A stretch of 64,000 bases of DNA from Herbaspirillum sp. Sphag64. GTDB taxonomy: Bacteria > Pseudomonadota > Gammaproteobacteria > Burkholderiales > Burkholderiaceae_D. Numbering within the stretch: position 1 is the stretch's first letter; each line of letters begins with the position of its first letter. The position numbers and the translations under genes are program-made. The notes under the pieces were generated by a model that did not search any database, had not been told where the DNA came from, and saw nothing but the letters and a program-made list of their open reading frames with translations. Positions 1-7,968 of the stretch are shown here, one piece after another. The DNA lies in NCBI RefSeq assembly GCF_014192645.1, contig NZ_JACHYE010000010.1, positions 93,553-157,552 of the forward strand, given 5' to 3'.

Positions 1-138
1 GGGGCTGGTCGGCGCCGGCAGCGAGTAACCCACCACGTCGGCACCCCAACGATGTAGCCATAGTGCCAGCCAGCTGCCGATGAAGCCGGTGTGGCCGGTA
101 ATGAAAACGCGTTTGTCACGCCAGAAATGTGCTGCCAT
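1..138 (-). CDS. rfbG: CDP-glucose 4,6-dehydratase-like (N-terminus only)
   Basis: The window edge cuts this gene; only the first 46 codons are visible, reading leftward from an ATG at 138. They contain the Rossmann fingerprint GHTGFIGSWL followed by a GYSL segment, which is the typical start of CDP-glucose 4,6-dehydratases. These NAD-dependent short-chain enzymes make CDP-4-keto-6-deoxyglucose for 3,6-dideoxyhexose units of lipopolysaccharide. The rest of a surface-polysaccharide locus would be expected to the left. Another sugar nucleotide dehydratase/epimerase of the same fold cannot be excluded from so short a piece. Confidence 0.75.
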   Translation of the reverse strand, partial: MAAHFWRDKRVFITGHTGFIGSWLALWLHRWGADVVGYSLPAPTSP

Positions 139-542
139 CAAACATCCTCATGCACCAGGTTGACTGTGTCGGGCATGTGCAGAGAGTGCAACCGGAGCGG
201 CATCCCTGAGGATGCACAGTCTCCGTCACATCGTTACTTGCTGAGGCATTACCTCAGTCCCCCTGCTGCAGTCACGACTTTGATACAGGGCTGACGCACA
301 ATGCAACCAGTGTGTCTCGCGTTTTGGTTGATTGCATTTGGCCTCAGTCCTGCCGTCATTAATGATCTTGTTGTACTGTCAGCGATTGCTACCCGTATTG
401 GCAGCAAACCTGCTGACAGACAAATTAAATCATGCGGTGGAGGGGCTTCAAGCGAGGAGTAAGGGGGTATTTATTGGCTAATCCACATGAATATGGCGTG
501 GATCAGCACAATAGTTTTAGATTTGCTGCAGCGAAGCCGGTA
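139..542. other. Intergenic region with several inverted repeats
   Basis: No convincing gene lies between the rfbG-like start and the end of ttcA. The stretch holds short perfect hairpins: GCATCC/GGATGC at 200-215 and CTGAGG/CCTCAG at 241-257. A nested one spans 376-419, with outer arms CTGTCAGC/GCTGACAG and inner arms TTGCT/AGCAA. The promoter of the leftward rfbG gene must lie here, but no clear -35/-10 pair was found. Confidence 0.4.
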
Positions 543-1505
543 TCAATCCTGCAGATACAGGGAAATGACATTGGCAGTCTCGCCGCTACCGGTGGCGCAG
601 GGTTCTTCATCAAACGCGATATCGCCATTGGCATCGGCTTCGCCGGTGGCCTTGAGGTTGGCAAAGTCGAACAGTTTGCGGTCCATCAAGTGCGAGGGTG
701 CAGCGGTGGAGAGTGAGGCAAAGATGTTGTCCACCCGGCCTGGATATTTCTTCTCCCATTCCCGCATGAGGCCCTTGATCTGCTTGCGTTGCAGGTTTTC
801 CTGGCTGCCACAGAGGTCACAGGGGATGATCGGGAACTGCTTCACTTCAGCATAGCGGGTGAGATCGGCTTCCTTGACGTAGGCCAGGGGACGAATCACG
901 ATCTGTTTGCCGTCGTCAGATTGCAGCTTGGGTGGCATACCCTTGAGTTTGCCGCCGAAGAACATGTTCAGGAAGAAGGTTTCCAGTATGTCGTCGCGAT
1001 GATGCCCAAGGGCAATTTTTGTTGCGCCGAGTTCGGTGGCAACCCGGTACAGAATCCCGCGCCGCAGACGTGAACAAAGCGCACAGGTGGTTTTTCCCTC
1101 TGGTACGACGCGCTTGACGATACTGTAGGTATCCTGATTTTCGATGTGATAAGCCACTCCTAACTTCTCAAGATAGGCAGGCAATACGTCGGCCGGGAAG
1201 TTCGGCTGCTTCTGGTCCAGATTGACGGCGATGATGTCAAAGTGGATCGGTGCCCGTTCGCGCAGGGTCAGCAGAATATCCAGCAGCGCGTAGCTATCCT
1301 TGCCACCGGATAGGCAGACCATGATCTTGTCGCCGTCTTCGATCATGTTGTAGTCGCCAATCGCCTGGCCGGTCAGACGGCACAGGCGCTTGTGCAGCTT
1401 GTTGTTTTCGTAAGCGATTTTCTCGGCTTGTTTCTGGGTCAGCTGCTGCTGTTCTGTTTGCTGCTGGCCGTCAGCCGGAGCGGCATGTTCGAGCACTTGA
1501 TTCAT
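543..1505 (-). CDS. ttcA: tRNA 2-thiocytidine(32) synthetase TtcA
   Basis: TtcA installs sulfur on cytidine 32 of certain tRNAs, using ATP and a [4Fe-4S] cluster in the cytoplasm. The 320-residue product shows the PP-loop ATP pyrophosphatase motif SGGKDS at residues 66-71. It also has two CxxC pairs, at about C141/C144 and C229/C232, matching the conserved cysteines of the family. The N-terminal 30 residues are glutamine-rich and variable. It is the last gene of a leftward SDR-folB-ttcA group, starting 62 nt after folB ends. Length and motifs are complete, so the identification is firm. Confidence 0.96.
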   Translation of the reverse strand: MNQVLEHAAPADGQQQTEQQQLTQKQAEKIAYENNKLHKRLCRLTGQAIGDYNMIEDGDKIMVCLSGGKDSYALLDILLTLRERAPIHFDIIAVNLDQKQPNFPADVLPAYLEKLGVAYHIENQDTYSIVKRVVPEGKTTCALCSRLRRGILYRVATELGATKIALGHHRDDILETFFLNMFFGGKLKGMPPKLQSDDGKQIVIRPLAYVKEADLTRYAEVKQFPIIPCDLCGSQENLQRKQIKGLMREWEKKYPGRVDNIFASLSTAAPSHLMDRKLFDFANLKATGEADANGDIAFDEEPCATGSGETANVISLYLQD

Positions 1506-1567
1506 GGCTAGTCCTGCAATAGTGGGTCAGACAAGGCGGCGTCTGATCAATCTGATAAATTGGATAA

Positions 1568-1963
1568 TTAAGACAATGACTTGACGCGGAAGACTTCCAC
1601 GCCAACCGCATCACAGTCCGGGTAGACGTCTGGTTTTTCGGTCGAGACACGTACTGCGCGTACCTTGGGATGTGCCAGCATGGAGGTGACGACATCATCG
1701 CATAAGGTTTCCTGCAGATGGATATGGCCTTGTGCCATGCGCGCTGCGATGGTGCTGCGGATGAAGTCATAGTCCACCACTTCTTGCAGCAGGTCATCTT
1801 TTGGTGTCGACTCAGCCAGCGGAATGAACAGATCGACATTGATCAGGATGCGCTGTTCACCTTTCTTTTCGAATTCGTGCACGCCAATGTTGATCAGCAC
1901 CTCGTAGTTGCGCAGGAACAGGCGGCGGCAATCGTTTAATTCAGGATGAGAAAGAGAGAACAT
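1568..1963 (-). CDS. folB: Dihydroneopterin aldolase FolB
   Basis: FolB converts 7,8-dihydroneopterin to 6-hydroxymethyl-7,8-dihydropterin and glycolaldehyde in folate synthesis. The product of 131 residues has the family pattern: an early RNYEVLINIGVHEFEK strand, a central VVDYDFI segment and a C-terminal EKPDVYPDCDAVGVEV block. The ATG at 1963 is preferred to a TTG three codons upstream, because family members usually start just before this block. It sits between an SDR gene with a pteridine-reductase-like signature and ttcA on the same strand, so a small pterin/folate operon is plausible. Confidence 0.94.
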   Translation of the reverse strand: MFSLSHPELNDCRRLFLRNYEVLINIGVHEFEKKGEQRILINVDLFIPLAESTPKDDLLQEVVDYDFIRSTIAARMAQGHIHLQETLCDDVVTSMLAHPKVRAVRVSTEKPDVYPDCDAVGVEVFRVKSLS

Positions 1964-2014
1964 GATTTCCAAAAAAGTGAGTGTTGATGCATAGACAATC
2001 TTGCTGCGATTGGC

Positions 2015-2788
2015 TTATTTGGCGATGAACATGACATCGCGTTGCAGCGGTATCAGATGCTGGCCGCCATCGACCAGTATCGTGGTCCCGGTCATGGCGG
2101 CTGCTGTTGCTGCAAAGCAGACCGCAGCGGCCACATCATCTGGGGTACTGCTCTTGCCCAGCGGTGTAACCTGATGGGCTTGTTCGAACTGATCCGGGGT
2201 CTGATCGCCGGATACCATGGTAATGCCCGGTGCGACACCGACTACCCGCACTTTTGGCGCCAGCGCTTGTGCCAGCAAGGTGGTGGCGCTCAGCAAGGCT
2301 GCCTTGGATAGCGTGTAGGACAGAAAATCGGGATTGGGATTGTACAGCTTCTGGTCCAGCAGGTTCACCACTACCGACTGCTGACCCGCTGGCGTGGCTT
2401 CAAACAGGGACTGCGCCAGCAGTACAGGGGCTGCCAGATTGGCATGCATATGCCGGTCTAGTGATGTTGTGGAGAAATTTTCTGCCAGATCATGTTCGAA
2501 CAGCGAAGCATTGTTCACTATGCAACGTACCGGCCCCAACTGCGCCGCTTGTGCGATCAGGGATTTGACACCCGATTCATCGGCCAGCTCGCATTGCAGT
2601 GCGATCGCACGTCGTCCGAGTGCGGTGATTTCTTTCACCAGCTGCAGTGCTTCGGTACGCGACTTGCCATAATGCACGGCAATGTCCCAACCATCACGCG
2701 CCAGCGCCAGCGCAATGATGCGGCCGATACGCTTGGCTGCGCCGGTGACCAGGGCAACTTGTTGTCGAGATGGATGCATGGCTTTCAT
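2015..2788 (-). CDS. Short-chain dehydrogenase/reductase, pteridine reductase-like
   Basis: This 257-residue protein is a classical SDR: the NAD(P)-binding TGAAKRIG motif is near residue 15, NNAS follows mid-protein, and the catalytic YTLSK (YxxxK) comes after a serine-poor strand. The glycine motif with arginine (TGxxxRIG) resembles the FolM/PTR1 group of NADPH-dependent dihydromonapterin or pteridine reductases rather than 3-oxoacyl-ACP reductases. Its position directly upstream of folB supports a pterin substrate, but this is inference. It diverges from the methyltransferase gene at 2873, with an 84-nt shared promoter region. Confidence 0.85.
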   Translation of the reverse strand: MKAMHPSRQQVALVTGAAKRIGRIIALALARDGWDIAVHYGKSRTEALQLVKEITALGRRAIALQCELADESGVKSLIAQAAQLGPVRCIVNNASLFEHDLAENFSTTSLDRHMHANLAAPVLLAQSLFEATPAGQQSVVVNLLDQKLYNPNPDFLSYTLSKAALLSATTLLAQALAPKVRVVGVAPGITMVSGDQTPDQFEQAHQVTPLGKSSTPDDVAAAVCFAATAAAMTGTTILVDGGQHLIPLQRDVMFIAK

Positions 2789-2872
2789 TTCATGTCGGAA
2801 TCGGGTGCCGCGAGATAGCGCTCACCCCGGTAATCGAAAAACACAGCGGCGGTTTCACATACAATACGCCCC

Positions 2873-4030
2873 ATGCAACTGCAATTACCTCAAGCTTCTG
2901 CCGACGCGCTGGACGCGTCCCGTTCCCTGACCCAGCTGATTGCCGAAGAGATTCGGCAGCAATCAGGCTGGATGTCGTTTGCTCGCTACATGGAACTGGC
3001 GTTGTATGCGCCGGGACTAGGCTATTACAGCGGCGGCGCAGCCAAATTGGGCAAAGACGGAGATTTTACAACCGCGCCGGAAATTTCGCCGCTCTTTGGT
3101 GCCACGCTGGGCCGGTTGGCACTGGAATTGTTTCCGCAATGCGACGCTGCTGTCATGGAGTTTGGTGCCGGAACCGGCAAACTGGCCTTGGATGTGCTCA
3201 GCGAATTGCGCGCTGCCGGGCAATTACCGTATGAATATTGCATCGTGGAAATATCGGCGCAGTTGCGTGCGCGACAACAGGAAACCTTGCGTGACTTTCC
3301 GCAGGTACGCTGGCTGGATCAGTTGCCGACGCGTTTCTCCGGCGTGGTGCTGGGCAACGAGGTACTGGATGCGATGCCGTTGCAGCTGGTGGTGCGTACC
3401 CCGGAGAGCTGGGCCGAACGTGGTGTCGGGTTGACGACGGAGGGCAGTTTTGCGTTTGTTGATCGGGATGCCGATGGAGTCTTGCTGGAACAGATTGCGC
3501 AGCAGATTCCTGAGGCAGAGAGTTTGCCGTCCGGGTATCTGACGGAAGTGCATGCCATTGCTGGCGGCTTCATGCAATCGCTGGCAACCATGTTGAGCAC
3601 GGGCAAGTCAGCGGCCTTGCTGTTCGATTATGGTTTTCCGGCGCGGGAATATTATTTCCCGGGACGTGCACAAGGCACACTGATGTGTCATTACCGACAT
3701 CATGCGCATGCGGACCCTTTTTATCTGCCGGGTTTGCAGGACATTACTGCACACGTTGATTTCACCGCCATGGCACAGGCGGCGATTGCCGGTGGACTGG
3801 AGGTCTTTGGCTATACCAGTCAGGCGGCCTTTTTGCTCAATGCCGGTATCGGTGACGTGCTGTTGCGGACTTCGCCAGAGCAAAGCCGTGCCTATCTGCC
3901 ACAGGCCAATGCAGTACAAAAACTGATTTCGCCGGCAGAAATGGGCGAGTTGTTCAAACTGCTGGTGGTGGGCAAAGGCGTTGACTGGCCAGCGCGGCTG
4001 TTGGCGCATGATCGCACCCATCGTCTATAA
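2873..4030 (+). CDS. Class I SAM-dependent methyltransferase, MidA/NDUFAF7 family
   Basis: The 385-residue product has the SAM-binding motif EFGAGTGKLALD near residue 100. The upstream GYYSGGAAKLGKDGDFTTAPEISPLFG block is the hallmark of the MidA/NDUFAF7 (DUF185) family. The mitochondrial member methylates an arginine of a complex I subunit; the bacterial substrate is not settled. The start ATG at 2873 is the only one that keeps the usual family N-terminus. It is followed by DUF2905 and a two-component system on the same strand, possibly one transcript. Confidence 0.92.
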   Translation: MQLQLPQASADALDASRSLTQLIAEEIRQQSGWMSFARYMELALYAPGLGYYSGGAAKLGKDGDFTTAPEISPLFGATLGRLALELFPQCDAAVMEFGAGTGKLALDVLSELRAAGQLPYEYCIVEISAQLRARQQETLRDFPQVRWLDQLPTRFSGVVLGNEVLDAMPLQLVVRTPESWAERGVGLTTEGSFAFVDRDADGVLLEQIAQQIPEAESLPSGYLTEVHAIAGGFMQSLATMLSTGKSAALLFDYGFPAREYYFPGRAQGTLMCHYRHHAHADPFYLPGLQDITAHVDFTAMAQAAIAGGLEVFGYTSQAAFLLNAGIGDVLLRTSPEQSRAYLPQANAVQKLISPAEMGELFKLLVVGKGVDWPARLLAHDRTHRL

Positions 4031-4084
4031 AATTCGTGGCATTGACAGCATTAATGAGAGAACAACCATGAGAGAACAAACATC

Positions 4085-4279
4085 ATGATTCGTTGGGTAC
4101 TGGTTATTTTTCTGGCCGTCATTGTCTTTTCCAGTTTGCTGCCATGGCTGGAAAAACTGGGTATTGGCCGGTTGCCGGGTGACTTGCGCTTCAAGTTGTT
4201 CGGACGTATTTTCTCGTTGCCATTTGCGTCGACTATTCTGATTTCAGTGGTCATTTTTCTGGTGGCACGCTTCCTGTAG
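4085..4279 (+). CDS. DUF2905 small membrane protein
   Basis: This 64-residue protein has two hydrophobic segments (about residues 3-20 and 46-63) separated by a short loop with GRLPGDLRFK, the signature of DUF2905 proteins. Its function is unknown. The start has no good Shine-Dalgarno sequence. Instead the ATG overlaps the stop of a six-codon frame (ATG at 4068) by ATGA, so translation may depend on coupling to that micro-ORF. The response regulator gene starts 9 nt after its stop. Confidence 0.88.
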   Translation: MIRWVLVIFLAVIVFSSLLPWLEKLGIGRLPGDLRFKLFGRIFSLPFASTILISVVIFLVARFL

Positions 4280-4288
4280 AAGGTCATC

Positions 4289-4945
4289 ATGCGAGTCCTG
4301 CTGGTAGAAGACGATGTCATGGTTGGTGAGGCAGTCCGCAAAGGGCTGCGTCAGGATGGCTTTGCCGTCGACTGGGTGCAGGATGGCAAGGCTGCTGAAC
4401 TTGCGCTGCAACACGAGACGTATGCCTTGCTGTTGCTGGACCTCGGTCTGCCGCAAAAAAATGGTCTGGAGGTGCTGCGCAGCTTGCGTCAACGCGGTGA
4501 CAAGATCCCGGTACTGATCGCGACCGCGCGCGATGCCGTCTCCGATCGTGTTGCCGGGCTGGATGCCGGCGCTGATGATTATCTGATCAAGCCCTACGAT
4601 CTGGAAGAGCTTGGTGCGCGCATGCGGGCTTTGCTGCGGCGCCAGTCGGGGCGTGCCGATAGCGTGATTCAGTTGCGGGATGTTTGCCTCAATCCTGCTA
4701 CCCACGAAGTAACACTGGCGGGGCAGCCGGTCAACTTGTCGGCACGCGAATTCACCTTGCTGCATGCGTTTCTGGACCGTCCCGGGGTGGTTCTCTCGCG
4801 TGCCCAGCTGGAAGAAAAACTCTACGGCTGGGATGACGGCGTCGAGAGCAATGCCGTCGAAGTACATATCCATGCTCTGCGCAAAAAGCTGGGCAGTGAC
4901 TTTATCAAGAACGTACGCGGCATTGGTTATCTGGTCCCCAAATGA
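4289..4945 (+). CDS. OmpR/PhoB-family response regulator (QseB/PmrA-like)
   Basis: The 218-residue protein has a receiver domain with acidic pocket D8/D9, phospho-acceptor D51, T79 and K101, then a winged-helix DNA-binding domain from about residue 125 ending in the typical NVRGIGYLVPK tail. It belongs to the QseB/PmrA/BasR branch by overall pattern. It overlaps the histidine kinase gene by four bases (ATGA), a standard translational coupling. A PmrA-type box lies after the kinase gene in front of degQ (6262-6278), so degQ is a probable target. No box is obvious in front of the regulator itself. Confidence 0.95.
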   Translation: MRVLLVEDDVMVGEAVRKGLRQDGFAVDWVQDGKAAELALQHETYALLLLDLGLPQKNGLEVLRSLRQRGDKIPVLIATARDAVSDRVAGLDAGADDYLIKPYDLEELGARMRALLRRQSGRADSVIQLRDVCLNPATHEVTLAGQPVNLSAREFTLLHAFLDRPGVVLSRAQLEEKLYGWDDGVESNAVEVHIHALRKKLGSDFIKNVRGIGYLVPK

Positions 4946-6249
4946 ACTCCATTCGTCGACAATTATTGCTGTGGCTGGCGCTGGGCTTGAGCGCAGGAAT
5001 TTTTCTGGCGGGTCTGGTGCTGTACTTTCAGGCGCGTGAAGAGGCTAACGATATCTTCGACTACCAGATGCGCCAGATTGCGGCTTCGTTGCCGCGTCAG
5101 GCATTTGCACCGATTGCGCCGGGCCGTGACCTGCCGGATCTGGACGACGAAATCATGATGCAAATCTGGAACAGCAACGGTACCGTGATCTATCACTCGC
5201 ACTCGACCAGCGTGATGCCACAGCAAGCCGAACTTGGCTTTGTCGATGTACCGGGACCGGGCGGCATGTGGCGTGTCTATAGCGCGCAGATCGGTAATAC
5301 CGTAGTGCAGGTGTCGCAGCCACAAAGCGCCCGCAAGCAGGTTGCTGCGCAGATGGCGATCAAGACGGTGATGCCGCTGCTGCTGTCGTTTCCGTTACTG
5401 GGTGCATTGATCTGGATTGCGGTCAGTCGGGGGCTGGCGCCAGTGCAGCGTGCCGCGGCTGATGTGCAGTCGCGCGACATGCATACCCTGACACCGATTG
5501 CGGACCAGCATCTGCCGCAGGAAATTCGGCCACTGACGCATGCCTTCAACGATTTACTGACACGACTCCAGCATGCCATGCAGGCGCAACGGGCCTTTGT
5601 CGCGGATGCCGCGCATGAGCTACGTACGCCACTGACAGCGTTGCGCTTGCAGGCACAACTGGCAGAACGGGCGACTGACGAGGCGGAGCGGCGAGGTGCA
5701 TTTGCTGATCTGAAAAATGGATTGGAGCGCGCGACCCATTTAGTCCATCAACTATTGACCTTGGCGCGCCAGGAGCCTGGCGTGCAGGAGCTTGGCCGCA
5801 TTGCCTTGGCACCATTGTTGCAAAGCGTTCTGGCCGAGTTGGCACCGCTGGCCGCCGAGCAGGAGATCGATCTCGGCATGAATGCAGGGGATCACCTCAC
5901 CATGGAGATCCAGGGCAATGCCGACGCCTTGCGTATCCTGTTCAATAACCTTTTGTCCAATGCGCTGCATTACACCCCCAAAGGGGGCGTTGTGGATGTT
6001 GCCTTGCAGCGCACGGAAGACGGGGTACAGGTAACGATTCAGGACAGTGGGCCGGGAATTCCCGAGCAGGAGCGCGAACGCGTATTCGACCGCTTTTACC
6101 GCGCCACGTCTGCCGCCAGTCAGCCTGCTACCGGAAGCGGTCTGGGCTTGGCGATTGTGCGTCAGATTGCGAGCCTGCATACGGCGACTGTACATCTCGA
6201 CAACACCAGTCAGGGTTTGCTGGCAACGGTGACATTTCCTGCTGCCTGA
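4942..6249 (+). CDS. Sensor histidine kinase (QseC/PmrB-like)
   Basis: This 435-residue membrane kinase has two transmembrane segments (about residues 8-29 and 143-162) flanking a periplasmic sensor of about 110 residues. A HAMP-like linker follows, then the H-box with H225 (AAHELRTP), an N-box near N336-N340, G1 DSGPGIP and G2 GSGLGLAIV. It is expected to phosphorylate the regulator encoded immediately upstream. The sensor domain looks like the two-component sensor kinase N-terminal domain of QseC/TctE-type kinases. The signal is not deducible from sequence. Confidence 0.94.
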   Translation: MNSIRRQLLLWLALGLSAGIFLAGLVLYFQAREEANDIFDYQMRQIAASLPRQAFAPIAPGRDLPDLDDEIMMQIWNSNGTVIYHSHSTSVMPQQAELGFVDVPGPGGMWRVYSAQIGNTVVQVSQPQSARKQVAAQMAIKTVMPLLLSFPLLGALIWIAVSRGLAPVQRAAADVQSRDMHTLTPIADQHLPQEIRPLTHAFNDLLTRLQHAMQAQRAFVADAAHELRTPLTALRLQAQLAERATDEAERRGAFADLKNGLERATHLVHQLLTLARQEPGVQELGRIALAPLLQSVLAELAPLAAEQEIDLGMNAGDHLTMEIQGNADALRILFNNLLSNALHYTPKGGVVDVALQRTEDGVQVTIQDSGPGIPEQERERVFDRFYRATSAASQPATGSGLGLAIVRQIASLHTATVHLDNTSQGLLATVTFPAA

Positions 6250-6261
6250 CGATTTTTACGG

Positions 6262-6294
6262 CTTAAGTTTGTCTTAATTTTCGCGCTTTATGAT
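6262..6294 (+). promoter_or_regulatory. PmrA-type box and -10 element upstream of degQ
   Basis: CTTAAG (6262-6267), five bases, then CTTAAT (6273-6278) exactly fits the PmrA/BasR tandem half-site consensus YTTAAK-N5-YTTAAK. A candidate -10, TATGAT, lies at 6289-6294, so the box covers the expected -35 position. The two-component genes end just 13 bases upstream. A hairpin CGGGTA/TACCCG at 6304-6321 lies in the expected degQ 5' untranslated region. Direct regulation by the neighbouring regulator is inferred. Confidence 0.6.
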
Positions 6295-6385
6295 GCACTC
6301 CATCGGGTAAAAAAGTACCCGAATGATTGTTTGATTGATTGTCTGAGCAATCGTCTTTTGATTCATTCATTAATAGGAGTGTTCC

Positions 6386-7891
6386 ATGAATCGCCGCGTT
6401 GTCCTTATGCGTAATACCCTTGCGCTGACTCTGGCCGCCGTGCTTGGCGGTGGTTATGTCTATCTGCATGGTTCGGACTTCACTACTGCCAGTGCCGCAC
6501 CGTTGCTCTCTGGTGCGCCCGCAGCAGGTGCCGCTGCCGTGTCTCCCACCGGGAATGTCGCGCAGATGGCGCCGACGGATTTCTCTGGCATCGTTGAGCG
6601 GACCGGTCCAGCCGTGGTCAACATCAGCGTGACTGGCAAGGCAAGCCGTCGTAGCGATAACGCCGATCAGGCCGAGGAGAATGATTCCAATGATCCTTTC
6701 TATGAATTCTTCAAACGCTTTGGTCCGCAATTTGGCCAGCAATTTCAGCAGCCGCATGGTCCTCAAATCACGCATGGTCTGGGCTCGGGTTTCATCATCA
6801 GCGCAGATGGGTTGATCCTGACCAATGCGCACGTGGTTGACGGTGCGCAGGAAGTGACCGTCAAGCTGACCGACCGCCGTGAATTCAAGGCTAAGGTACT
6901 GGGGATCGACAAACAAAGTGATATCGCACTGATCCGTATTCCTGCCAAGGATTTGCCAACGGTACAGATCGGTAATTCAAGCCTGCTCAAGGTCGGTGAA
7001 CCAGTGCTGGCGATTGGTTCGCCCTACGGTTTTGACAATACAGCGACTGCCGGTATCGTCAGTGCCAAGTCACGTAGTCTGCCAGATGATAATTACGTTC
7101 CGTTCATTCAGACCGATGTGGCGGTCAATCCCGGAAACTCGGGTGGCCCTCTGTTTAATCTGAAGGGCCAGGTGGTTGGTATCAATTCGCAGATCTATAC
7201 ACAGACTGGCGGCTATCAGGGCTTATCGTTTGCGATTCCGATTGATGTAGCGATGAAGGTACAACAGCAGTTGCTGGCCCACGGCAAGGTGACTCGCGGT
7301 CGTCTTGGTGTGTCGGTGCAGGAGGTCAATCAGGCCTTGGCGGAATCCTTTGGTTTGAAGAAGTCGGAAGGCGCCTTGGTGAGTTCGGTGGAAAAGGATA
7401 GTCCAGCCGAGAAAGCTGGCGTACAAGCAGGTGACGTGATTTTGGCATTCAACGGGCAGCCGATTGATCACTCCGTCGATTTGCCGACCGTCGTGGCGGA
7501 TGCCGCACCGGGCAGCACGCAAAAGCTGGAGATCATGCGCAATGGCAGTGCCAAGACGATCAGTGTGGTGATCGGGGAAATGAAGCCGGTCAAGGAAGCT
7601 GCCGCCAATGGCAATGCCGAACCGCAGGGACGTCTTGGTCTGGCGGTGCGTCCTCTGAACAAGGATGAGCAGCAGCAAATCGGTGTGCGTGGCGGCTTGC
7701 TGGTACAGGATGTCAGTGGTCCGGCCGCAGTAGCGGGGATCGAGAGTGGCGATGTGATTCTGTCACTTAACGGTACCGCGGTAACCGGCGTTGAGCAGTT
7801 GCGCAATCTGGTCAGCAAGGCGGGCAAGAACGTTGCGCTGCTGGTTGAACGTGGCGATGAAAAAATCTTCGTACCCGTTTATCTGGAGTAA
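6386..7891 (+). CDS. degQ: Periplasmic serine protease DegQ/HtrA family
   Basis: DegP/Q proteins degrade or chaperone misfolded envelope proteins. The 501-residue precursor has an N-terminal hydrophobic segment (about residues 8-26) as signal or anchor, then a trypsin-like domain with catalytic H149, D179 and S252 (GNSGGP), followed by two PDZ domains (about residues 290-385 and 410-500). The start is preceded by AATAGGAGTG. The gene stands alone between a PmrA-type box and a strong terminator. Whether it is a DegP, DegQ or MucD orthologue cannot be decided here. Confidence 0.95.
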   Translation: MNRRVVLMRNTLALTLAAVLGGGYVYLHGSDFTTASAAPLLSGAPAAGAAAVSPTGNVAQMAPTDFSGIVERTGPAVVNISVTGKASRRSDNADQAEENDSNDPFYEFFKRFGPQFGQQFQQPHGPQITHGLGSGFIISADGLILTNAHVVDGAQEVTVKLTDRREFKAKVLGIDKQSDIALIRIPAKDLPTVQIGNSSLLKVGEPVLAIGSPYGFDNTATAGIVSAKSRSLPDDNYVPFIQTDVAVNPGNSGGPLFNLKGQVVGINSQIYTQTGGYQGLSFAIPIDVAMKVQQQLLAHGKVTRGRLGVSVQEVNQALAESFGLKKSEGALVSSVEKDSPAEKAGVQAGDVILAFNGQPIDHSVDLPTVVADAAPGSTQKLEIMRNGSAKTISVVIGEMKPVKEAAANGNAEPQGRLGLAVRPLNKDEQQQIGVRGGLLVQDVSGPAAVAGIESGDVILSLNGTAVTGVEQLRNLVSKAGKNVALLVERGDEKIFVPVYLE

Positions 7892-7907
7892 GCTGCGCTG
7901 AGGAAGA

Positions 7908-7953
7908 CCCGGCAGTACCGCGACTTGACGTCAGGTGCTGCCGGGTTTTTTTT
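7908..7953 (+). terminator. Rho-independent terminator after degQ
   Basis: CCCGGCAG (7908-7915) pairs perfectly with CTGCCGGG (7938-7945) and is followed by eight T residues. It ends the degQ transcript ahead of the convergent Kef gene. Confidence 0.92.
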
Positions 7954-7968
7954 ATCCAAAGGTATTAT

